A stretch of DNA of 6,725 nucleotides from Bacteroidota bacterium (GTDB lineage: Bacteria > Bacteroidota > Bacteroidia > JAADEI01), in assembly GCA_015490475.1 (NCBI GenBank), contig WFXT01000049.1:1-6725 (forward strand), in the 5' to 3' direction. A model generated the notes under the pieces. That model was given only the letters and a program-made list of their open reading frames with translations. It did no database searches and was not told the DNA's origin. Made by a program: the position numbers and the translations under genes. Numbering within the stretch: position 1 is the first letter of the stretch; every line of letters begins with the position of its first letter. Below are positions 1-5,434 of the stretch, in pieces.

Positions 1-2
1 GG

Positions 3-122
3 TGGGATGGAACAGTGAATGGAAAGCCTGTAAATAATGGCATCTACGCTTATTATCTTGAGGCAGAATTGTCAAACGGTGAACTTGTAAAACAACAGGG
101 CTATGTTGTTCTGGCGCGCTAA
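3..122 (+). CDS. C-terminal end of a T9SS substrate (gliding motility-associated C-terminal domain), 5' truncated by the window
   Basis: Only the last 39 codons and the TAA stop are present. The frame reads WDGTVNGKPVNNGIYAYYLE, then a short NGE turn, then a strand ending GYVVLAR. This is the shape of the gliding motality-associated C-terminal domain (type B sorting domain): a 'WDG...NGKPV..GIY.YYLE' strand-turn, then a final 'V.L.R' strand. Known for the family: the domain directs export of large surface adhesins such as SprB through the T9SS, and these genes commonly sit beside a PorP/SprF partner, as here. The body of the protein is outside the window, so its role (adhesin, enzyme, repeat protein) cannot be told. 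The last 20 bases overlap the start of the next gene, suggesting translational coupling. Confidence 0.8.
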   Translation, partial: WDGTVNGKPVNNGIYAYYLEAELSNGELVKQQGYVVLAR

Positions 123-1134
123 ACTCGGGCTGGCGGCACTGGTTTTAGGTGGAACCCTCGTAGCACAAGACGTCCACTTTTCTCAGTACGTTTCTCTACC
201 AGTGTACGTAAATCCTGCTTTAACGGGGTTCCACGGTGGAAAGTTCAGAGTTAACGCAGTGTATAGGGACCAGTGGCGAGCTATCCCTGCTCCTTTTATG
301 ACCGCAGCATTAACAGCAGATGCTCCAATTCCTATAAAGGCATTAAGAAATGACCGAGTGGGGGCAGGTGTGTTTATTTATCATGACAGAGCAGGAGCAC
401 CCGGACTGGGATTTGTAACAACCGATATTAGATTGCAAGGAAGTTTCATGAAAATGCTTAGTTATAGCCAGTATCTAAGTGCCGGAATCTCTATAAGTTA
501 CGCTTCAAGGAAATTAGAATATGACAATGCCACTACTGATGCCCAATGGACAGGATGGAGCTTTGATCCGGACCGTCCAATTGGTGAGAATTTTGACCCT
601 GTCACCGGTTTTATTGACTTAGGAGTCGGTGCTGCCTGGTTTGGTGTCCCCAACGATAAACTCCAATTCTTGGTTGGTGCAAGTGCTTTTCACCCCCTTA
701 GACCAGACATTTCAGTAACTGACATTTACAAGGATCGCCTAAACATACGTTTTGGAATCCATGGACAAGTGCAATATAGCATAAACCCCAAATTTGCTCT
801 AATCCCGGGATTATGGGCATGGATGCAGGGTCCCCATATTGAAGGAATAGGTGGATTACTTTTTAAAATAAATCTATCCAAGGGAGCTGGTGCCGGATAC
901 TATGGAGGAGGAGATGTTCATGCGATCAGTTTCGGAGCAATGTTCAGAGTTAATGATGCAGTTATCCCAATGGTCAGATATGAGTATGAAGGCTTTACAA
1001 TTATGGCAAGTTATGACCTTACAATATCCCAGTTATCAAAAGCAAATCGTGGATTTGGTGGCTTTGAAATCGGAATAGGATATATAATGCTTGAAAAACG
1101 AGGAAGAACAAACGTAGTAACACCACGATTCTAA
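103..1134 (+). CDS. PorP/SprF family type IX secretion system outer-membrane protein
   Basis: A complete 343-residue protein. An N-terminal signal peptide (charged WRAK, then hydrophobic LGLAALVLGG) has a likely cleavage after A21 in 'VA|QDVHFSQY'. The mature start, QDVHFSQYVSLPVYVNPALTG followed by an RVNAVYRDQW segment, is the hallmark of the PorP/SprF family. The rest is amphipathic, aromatic-rich strands with many Gly residues, and the protein ends on an aromatic residue (PRF), as outer-membrane beta-barrels do. Family knowledge: SprF is needed for secretion or surface attachment of its cognate SprB-like adhesin, and PorP acts with the PorK/N ring. The overlap with the preceding type B sorting-domain gene argues that this is a dedicated partner of that substrate rather than the core PorP. 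The ATG at 103 is chosen because it gives a full signal peptide. Paralogues are numerous, so no specific gene symbol is given. Confidence 0.9.
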   Translation: MLFWRAKLGLAALVLGGTLVAQDVHFSQYVSLPVYVNPALTGFHGGKFRVNAVYRDQWRAIPAPFMTAALTADAPIPIKALRNDRVGAGVFIYHDRAGAPGLGFVTTDIRLQGSFMKMLSYSQYLSAGISISYASRKLEYDNATTDAQWTGWSFDPDRPIGENFDPVTGFIDLGVGAAWFGVPNDKLQFLVGASAFHPLRPDISVTDIYKDRLNIRFGIHGQVQYSINPKFALIPGLWAWMQGPHIEGIGGLLFKINLSKGAGAGYYGGGDVHAISFGAMFRVNDAVIPMVRYEYEGFTIMASYDLTISQLSKANRGFGGFEIGIGYIMLEKRGRTNVVTPRF

Positions 1135-1171
1135 ATTAGTTCTTCCAACTCCTTTCAATAACATAGTTGAG

Positions 1172-1197
1172 AAGCCCCTCTTCTGAGGGGCTTTTTT
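1172..1197 (+). terminator. Rho-independent terminator after the PorP/SprF gene
   Basis: A perfect 9-bp stem (AAGCCCCTC with GAGGGGCTT) closes a TTCT loop. Six T's end the element (1192-1197), two of them within the stem. It lies 37 bases past the stop codon of the PorP/SprF gene. The T-run is only on the + strand side, so it terminates rightward transcription and is not an evident terminator for leftward transcripts. Confidence 0.9.
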
Positions 1198-1987
1198 AAT
1201 ATTTATACCGCCTAAAGCGATAGCATTCAGCTTTTCTATGTTTACAAGCATATACACAAAGAGTAAATGCTTCTTGTCAAGGGAAACAACACCATACACC
1301 AGATACCTCCTCCATACATTAGCCACGTTAGACACAGTAATTACTACCTCTTTTTGAACACCCTGACCTTGATTCAAAGGAATCACTCTGCTTTCTATCT
1401 TTGTCCTGCCCATGTAAGTTAATGATACCACCAGACTATCACATGATTGAGAGACATATTGAATTTTTTCCCTACAGTCAGACCTAACCACGATTTTCCT
1501 CTCATTTACGGAATCACAAGCATTCATAACTAATATTCCAATAGGCTATTTAATAAGTTCGTCGTAAATGCAATCTACAATAAAAATGCTTACTTTATGC
1601 ATGGAATCAGGACAATCAACACATTCTCTCACGGCATAGTATATCCGATCTGAGCAGCTTTGATCAGACTTTAAAAACAGAAAATCTGGGTTATACCAAA
1701 CGGTCCCCCTGATCCTGTTATTGCTAAACAACCTGCCATATGTGAGAATTCAAATCTACCTACAGGAAATGCAATGATATTTTTAAAATGCTTATAATAC
1801 AGCAAAGTATCCTCATTTTGAATTGAAGAATCAATGTAAAGTATCAAACTTACTGTCCAATCTTTTGTCCTGTATACTAAGTTCTTACCCTTGATTTTAT
1901 CCAATTTGGCTGTGGAAGAACATGATATAATAAAGATCCAGAAGGTTATACTAACTATAAGAAAGTTACGAATCTTGCCATTAACAT
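1198..1987 (-). pseudogene. Probable decayed lipoprotein gene (two frame breaks and an in-frame stop)
   Basis: Read leftward, one frame carries a clear lipoprotein signal peptide: KIRN, then the hydrophobic run FLIVSITFWIFII, then SC at the lipobox (Cys codon 1920-1922), then SSTAKLDKIKGK. This frame has no ATG, GTG or TTG between the stop at 2013-2015 and codon 1904. ATGs at 1987 and 1981 exist one frame away and stop at 1955-1957; inserting one base near 1976 would give Met-Ala-Lys-Ile-Arg-Asn. The lipoprotein frame runs to a stop at 1671-1673. A second frame, open from 1749, continues as GRLFSNNRIRGTVWYNPDF and stops (TAG) at 1546-1548. The same frame then resumes (MNACDSVNERK from 1527) and stays open past 1198 into the PorP/SprF gene. 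The conceptual product is about 260 residues, beta-rich, with about eight cysteines. I do not recognise the family. It could instead be two short intact genes, or sequencing errors in an intact one. Confidence 0.5.
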
Positions 1988-2023
1988 TTATATACCGAAG
2001 AGCTCTAAGAAACTAATTTCTAG

Positions 2024-2097
2024 TGGGCAGTGCAGGAGTCGAACCTGCGACCTCCGTCCTGTCAAGACGGCGCTCTAAACCACTGAGCTAACTGCCC
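2024..2097 (-). tRNA. tRNA-Val (anticodon GAC)
   Basis: A 74-base cloverleaf on the - strand. The acceptor stem is GGGCAGT/ACTGCCC with discriminator A. The D arm is GCTC...GAGC with GG in the loop. The anticodon stem is CCGTC/GACGG around loop TTGACAG, giving anticodon GAC, which reads GUC/GUU valine codons. The variable loop is AGGTC, and the T arm is GCAGG-TTCGACT-CCTGC. All stems pair fully. The 3' CCA is not encoded (CTA follows the discriminator base), so it must be added after transcription. It lies 43 bases past the bshA stop on the same strand and may be read from the trmD-bshA transcript or from its own promoter. Confidence 0.97.
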
Positions 2098-2111
2098 ATC
2101 CGCATTCTCAA

Positions 2112-2136
2112 AACTATTTCAATCGGGTAAATAGTT
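2112..2136 (-). repeat. Inverted repeat between bshA and tRNA-Val, possible weak terminator or processing hairpin
   Basis: On the - strand, AACTATTT pairs with AAATAGTT across a 9-base loop. Two further G-U pairs are possible at the base, using two of the four T's that follow the stem. It begins four bases past the bshA stop codon. The stem is A/T-rich and the U tail is short, so strong termination is unlikely. It could instead stabilise the mRNA 3' end or mark processing between the bshA message and the tRNA. Confidence 0.4.
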
Positions 2137-2140
2137 CCCT

Positions 2141-3295
2141 TTACTCGTTTTTTAAAATACCCTTATAAACTTTCTCATACTGAGGAATAACCACAGAGGC
2201 ATCAAATTTTTTTGCTCTCGCTACTGCATTTCTTGCCAACCGCTCATGTAGTTCTGGATTTGTCAAAACCTTTTTGATGGCAAGGGCAAATGAGTCAACA
2301 TCGTTTACAGGACATAGTAGTCCTTCAATGCCATCTCTAACCACTTCTGGAATTCCACCAGTTTCAGAAGCCACTACTGGGCATCCCATAGCCATTGCTT
2401 CAAGAAGCACTAGTCCAAAACTTTCCGACTCCGATGTTAGAACAAATAAATCACTAATGCATAAAATGTCTCTCACATCTTCCTGAACTCCCAGGAATAG
2501 TGCTTTATCCTCAAGATTCAGATTTCTCGCTAATAACTCCATATTTTGTCGTTCAGGACCATCACCAACTAACACTAGCTTCGCATTAATTCCGTCATCA
2601 ATTACTTTCCTAAAGGACTTCAACAAAACGTCTATCCTTTTAAGAGGCCTGAAGTTAGAAATATGGCATATAATAAACTCATTTCTGGGTGCTATGAATC
2701 GTCGCCATCTGTCTAAATATTGCGCTCTTTTGCAATATTCCCTGTTATGCTGGGTAGTGTTAATAAAATTATATATTACCCGAATTCTTTCAGCAGGAAT
2801 TCCAAAATTTTCAACGGTTTCGTTCTTTAGAAATCTACTCACAGCAGTAATGCCATCTGCATTGAAGAGACCAAATCTGACAACAGGAGCAAAAGATTTA
2901 TCTTTCCCAACGAGAGTAATATCTGTTCCGTGTAATGTAACTATATAAGGCAACACTTTATTGTGCTGTTGTTTCAAAATATGTTTTGTCATATACGCAG
3001 CCCCAGCAAAGGGAACCGCATAATGCACGTGAAGAATATCTAAATCATGTTTTAAAGCTATCTCTACCAACCTACTCACTAAAGCAGATTCGTAAGGGGG
3101 ATATTCAAACAGAGGATATATCATGACTGGTATTTGGTGAAAGAAGTATAATCCGTCGCCTCTGTACATCCTGACAGGTCTGGAATAACTAATTAAATGC
3201 ACTTCATTACCGCGAACAGCCAGCTCGTGAGCCAGCTCAGTGGCAATAATCCCACTTCCTCCAAATGTTGGATAACATACAATACCTATTTTCAT
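2141..3295 (-). CDS. bshA: BshA, N-acetyl-alpha-D-glucosaminyl L-malate synthase (bacillithiol synthesis step 1)
   Basis: A 384-residue GT4-type (GT-B fold) glycosyltransferase. It would join GlcNAc from UDP-GlcNAc to L-malate, the first step to bacillithiol, in the cytoplasm. The start MKIGIVCYPTFGGSGIIATE is the typical BshA N-terminus with its GGSG loop (12-15). Further signals are HVHYAVP (89-95), TLHGTD (120-125), a SNFRPLKR nucleotide-sugar site (213-220), VGDGPER (243-249), and the GT4 ESFGLVLLEAMAMG signature with the EX7E glutamates E291 and E299. GGIPEVV (313-319) follows. Length matches the family. The start overlaps the trmD stop as ATGA, so translation is probably coupled. bshB and bshC are not in the window. 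A generic GT4 enzyme is the alternative, but the N-terminus and HVHYA/TLHGTD motifs favour BshA. Confidence 0.88.
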   Translation of the reverse strand: MKIGIVCYPTFGGSGIIATELAHELAVRGNEVHLISYSRPVRMYRGDGLYFFHQIPVMIYPLFEYPPYESALVSRLVEIALKHDLDILHVHYAVPFAGAAYMTKHILKQQHNKVLPYIVTLHGTDITLVGKDKSFAPVVRFGLFNADGITAVSRFLKNETVENFGIPAERIRVIYNFINTTQHNREYCKRAQYLDRWRRFIAPRNEFIICHISNFRPLKRIDVLLKSFRKVIDDGINAKLVLVGDGPERQNMELLARNLNLEDKALFLGVQEDVRDILCISDLFVLTSESESFGLVLLEAMAMGCPVVASETGGIPEVVRDGIEGLLCPVNDVDSFALAIKKVLTNPELHERLARNAVARAKKFDASVVIPQYEKVYKGILKNE

Positions 3296-4020
3296 TTCCT
3301 CTTATTTTCATGTTTTGTACCTAATCTTTGTGCTTTTTCAAGAAATTTTTTGTATAAATCAGGTCTTCTCTGTCTGGTTCTCTCCAGAGATTGTTCCCAC
3401 TGCCATTCTGCAATTTTAGCATGATGTCCGCTTCTCAACACATCAGGAACCTTTAAGCCTCTGAATTCAGGGGGACGAGTGTAAACAGGTGGTGCTAACA
3501 AGCCATCCTGAAAACTATCAGTTAAGGCAGACATCTCATCTCCGAGCACTCCCGGTAGCAGTCTGACAACAGCATCTATAACAACAGCAGCAGCTAATTC
3601 ACCTGCAGTCAAAACATAATCCCCAATTGATATTTCTCGCGTAGCAAAAAGTTGTGTGACTCTTTCATCAACACCCTTGTAGTGTCCACACAGAATGATT
3701 AGATTTTGTTTCATAGACAGTTCATTGGCCATTCGCTGATTAAACAATTCTCCTGCAGGAGACAGCATTATTACCTCATCATATTCACGCTCTGAAGTTA
3801 GCTTGTCAATAATCTTAGCATAAGGCTCTGGTCTAAGCACCATACCAGCTCCACCACCATATGGTATATCATCTATCTGTCTGTATCTTCCTATGCCATA
3901 ATCCCTTAGGTCATGGACAAAAATGGACACGACCCCTTTTTCCCTCGCACGTTTGACTATGGAGTAATCTATGAAGCATTTAACAATATCAGGAATTACG
4001 GCAACTACATCTATCCTCAT
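3292..4020 (-). CDS. trmD: TrmD, tRNA (guanine37-N1)-methyltransferase
   Basis: A 242-residue enzyme of the SPOUT class that transfers methyl from S-adenosylmethionine to N1 of G37 in tRNAs with G36-G37 (Leu, Pro, Arg), preventing +1 frameshifting. The family pattern is complete: N-terminal MRIDVVAVIPDIV; DDIPYGGGAGMVLRPEP (50-66); the trefoil-knot SAM site LCGHYKGVDERV (110-121) and EISIGDYVLTAGELAA (129-144); R153; and the catalytic Asp in TDSFQDGLL (D168). The C-terminal tRNA-binding part is YTRPPEFRGLKVPDVLRSGH with a RTRQRRPDL segment. Length is normal (E. coli TrmD is about 255). Unlike the rimM-trmD-rplS order seen in many bacteria, trmD here leads an operon with bshA and neither rimM nor rplS is adjacent. 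Confidence 0.97.
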   Translation of the reverse strand: MRIDVVAVIPDIVKCFIDYSIVKRAREKGVVSIFVHDLRDYGIGRYRQIDDIPYGGGAGMVLRPEPYAKIIDKLTSEREYDEVIMLSPAGELFNQRMANELSMKQNLIILCGHYKGVDERVTQLFATREISIGDYVLTAGELAAAVVIDAVVRLLPGVLGDEMSALTDSFQDGLLAPPVYTRPPEFRGLKVPDVLRSGHHAKIAEWQWEQSLERTRQRRPDLYKKFLEKAQRLGTKHENKRK

Positions 4021-4072
4021 AATTCGTTATTAAGTATTTTCGCCCTAAAGTTAAGTAGAAACGCAAACCACG
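4021..4072. promoter_or_regulatory. Divergent intergenic region between trmD and gmhA
   Basis: Fifty-two bases separate the two divergent start codons, so promoters for both operons must lie here or extend into the opposing coding sequences. A near match to the Bacteroidota -7 box (TAnnTTTG) reads TAACTTTA on the - strand, and TATTTTCG on the + strand; each differs at one consensus position. No -33 TTTG at the right spacing is obvious. No strong Shine-Dalgarno is seen before either ATG, as is common in this phylum. The presence of promoters is inferred from layout. Confidence 0.4.
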
Positions 4073-4663
4073 ATGTCAGAAGTAATAAGAAAGCTACTCT
4101 TAAACCGCAAAGAAATAATAGATGCACTAATTGAGAATATTGATTTACACAATACGATAATATCCGTTGCACGAGAAACATTTTTAAGACTCACACAAGG
4201 CAATAAAGTCTTTTTCTGCGGTAACGGGGGCAGTGCCACAGACGCAGACCATCTGGCGGGAGAGCTAATTGGTAGGTTTTATCAAGATAGAGAACCTATG
4301 CCTGCTATTGTGCTGCACCAGAGCCTTGCCGCAACAACTGCTATCTCCAATGATTATGGCTATGAACATGTTTTTGCCAGACAACTTAAAGCACTTGGAA
4401 AAAAGAACGATGTATTATGGGCGTTTTCAACATCTGGTAAATCACCTAATGTACTCAAAGCAATTGAGACAGCCAAAAACTTAGGAATTATGACAGTTGG
4501 CTTCACAGGGGCAAAAGGAACGCAAATGGCACAGTTATGCGACTATGCTATAATAATACCTTCGGAAGATACACCAATTATACAGGAAGGTCACAAGATA
4601 ATTGGGCACATAATTTGCCAGCTTATTGAAAAACAATTATTGAATAACTCCCCCCATGAATAA
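4073..4663 (+). CDS. gmhA: GmhA, sedoheptulose-7-phosphate isomerase
   Basis: A 196-residue SIS-fold enzyme that converts sedoheptulose 7-phosphate to D-glycero-D-manno-heptose 7-phosphate, the first step of ADP- or GDP-heptose synthesis. Signals: a helical N-terminus, the phosphate loop GNGGSATDADHLAGELIGRF (50-69), AISNDYGYEHVFARQ (90-104), the sugar-phosphate loop STSGKSPNV (119-127), and IIQEGHKIIGHIICQLIE (169-186). The zinc ligands known from family structures appear conserved: H60, E64, Q171 and H179, with the expected 4- and 8-residue spacings. Length matches the E. coli enzyme (192). It overlaps the start of gmhB by 8 bases, so the two pathway enzymes are almost certainly co-translated. 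Another SIS isomerase such as DiaA is unlikely given the adjacent gmhB and the zinc ligands. Confidence 0.94.
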   Translation: MSEVIRKLLLNRKEIIDALIENIDLHNTIISVARETFLRLTQGNKVFFCGNGGSATDADHLAGELIGRFYQDREPMPAIVLHQSLAATTAISNDYGYEHVFARQLKALGKKNDVLWAFSTSGKSPNVLKAIETAKNLGIMTVGFTGAKGTQMAQLCDYAIIIPSEDTPIIQEGHKIIGHIICQLIEKQLLNNSPHE

Positions 4664-5195
4664 CCCTTCAGAATCGTGGACCCTTTTCCTTGACAGAGAT
4701 GGAATAATTAACTACCAAAAAACAGAAGGCTACATATCTCATGTCAATGAATTCAAGCTTATACCAGATGTTATTGAGACACTTGAGCAAATAACTCCTT
4801 TTTTTAAAAGGATATTTATCATAACTAACCAGCAGGGTGTCGGCAAAGGGATAACCAAAATTGAAAACTTGTTGGAAATACACAGATTGCTATTTAACGT
4901 CTTTAAGGATAAAGGAATCAAAATACATGGCATTTTCTTCTGTCCGCACTTAAAAGGAACTTGTTTGTGTAGAAAGCCTTCTTATGGCATGATAACTCGT
5001 CTGGTGCACATTTTTCCTGACGTAGAGCCGCGCAAATCCGTATTTATAGGCGATGATATAAAAGACGTGCTCTTAGCCATTAGAATAGGTAGCTACCCCA
5101 TCTTTATAGGTGACAGAAGTCCCCTACCGGGGGTGCCGGCGTTCACTTCCTTGCGCTCAGCGAAAGATTACATAATCAATCTCCGTACCACTTGA
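4656..5195 (+). CDS. gmhB: GmhB, D-glycero-D-manno-heptose 1,7-bisphosphate phosphatase (HAD family)
   Basis: A 179-residue HAD phosphatase expected to remove the 7-phosphate from heptose 1,7-bisphosphate, the third step of nucleotide-heptose synthesis. HAD motifs: motif I FLDRDG with nucleophile D13 and acid/base D15; motif II ITNQQG (T57); motif III RKP (K107); motif IV IGDDIKD (D133 and D137, with D134 between). A compact zinc loop is present: C96, H98, C103 and C105, in FFCPHLKGTCLCRKP. The loop between the CPH and CLC parts is only four residues, shorter than the roughly ten or more in E. coli GmhB. The heptose kinase/nucleotidyltransferase (HldE/HddA/HddC) is not here, so the final nucleotide cannot be told. 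The last 20 bases overlap a small gene on the other strand. Histidinol-phosphatase of the same subfamily is the main alternative; the gmhA neighbour decides for GmhB. Confidence 0.92.
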   Translation: MNNPSESWTLFLDRDGIINYQKTEGYISHVNEFKLIPDVIETLEQITPFFKRIFIITNQQGVGKGITKIENLLEIHRLLFNVFKDKGIKIHGIFFCPHLKGTCLCRKPSYGMITRLVHIFPDVEPRKSVFIGDDIKDVLLAIRIGSYPIFIGDRSPLPGVPAFTSLRSAKDYIINLRTT

Positions 5196-5292
5196 GGTCT
5201 GCTTTTCTGTAAAACCATTTCAATGCACGATATACCACATAGATAGCACCACTGGTGACCAAAAGAGACAAAATGACTTTGGTTAATATCAT
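5176..5292 (-). CDS. Small single-pass membrane protein, 38 residues, unknown function
   Basis: The reading frame starts at the ATG at 5292-5290 and stops at the TGA at 5178-5176. It begins MILTKVILSLLVTSGAIYVV, a clean transmembrane stretch of about 18 hydrophobic residues. It continues YRALKWFYRKADLKWYGD, a strongly basic and aromatic juxtamembrane tail typical of an inner-membrane protein with a cytoplasmic C-terminus. It fills most of an otherwise unexplained gap of about 240 bases between gmhB and gldJ, is tail to tail with gmhB (20-base overlap), and is divergent from gldJ. No clear Shine-Dalgarno or exact promoter box is seen, and I do not recognise a family. Chance is the main alternative, since the frame is short; the hydrophobic-then-basic order and sensible codon use favour a real gene. 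Confidence 0.5.
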   Translation of the reverse strand: MILTKVILSLLVTSGAIYVVYRALKWFYRKADLKWYGD

Positions 5293-5356
5293 TATTGTGA
5301 ATTTACTCTTTGCTTAAATAAACGTGTTTTAGCACGAACATTAGTTCCATTTACAT

Positions 5357-5398
5357 TAACTTTGCATACAACCATTTGAACTAAATGCGTTATCTTTG
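5357..5398 (+). promoter_or_regulatory. Two Bacteroidota -7 boxes upstream of gldJ
   Basis: TAACTTTG (5357-5364) and TATCTTTG (5391-5398) both match the Bacteroidota -7 consensus TAnnTTTG exactly, with starts 34 bases apart. The second ends 36 bases before the gldJ start codon, a reasonable 5' leader length. The expected -33 TTTG at about 19-21 bases upstream is not clear for either: the nearest TTTG copies, at 5361 and 5375, are 26 and 12 bases from the second box. They are best read as candidate tandem promoters for gldJ; the downstream box is the more likely. Confidence 0.55.
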
Positions 5399-5434
5399 CG
5401 TAAAAGGAAATGTAACCACTTCAAACGGGAAGTC

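Noticed and set aside
1036..1197. Extension of the - strand frame through the terminator into the 3' end of the PorP/SprF gene
   Set aside because: The residues here are just the reverse reading of the terminator stem and of conserved barrel codons. The open frame most likely reflects loss of, or drift past, the original stop rather than real coding.
1198..2023. Mobile element or tRNA-targeted integration remnant
   Set aside because: No integrase, transposase, terminal inverted repeats, or second copy of the tRNA 3' end was seen in the window.
2024..2097. Idea that this tRNA is a TrmD substrate placed near trmD for a reason
   Set aside because: The tRNA has C36 and A37, whereas TrmD needs G36-G37, so proximity is not explained by substrate choice.
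2274..2948. + strand open frames across the bshA region
   Set aside because: Low-complexity reverse readings of a well-supported conserved gene, with no family resemblance or start signals.
5121..5141. GC-rich patch (CCCCTACCGGGGG) near the end of gmhB as a terminator
   Set aside because: It lies inside the gmhB coding frame, has a two-base loop that cannot form as written, and lacks a T-run.
5323..5336. Small palindrome CGTG-TTTTAG-CACG upstream of gldJ
   Set aside because: Only four base pairs with no extension; expected by chance at this scale.
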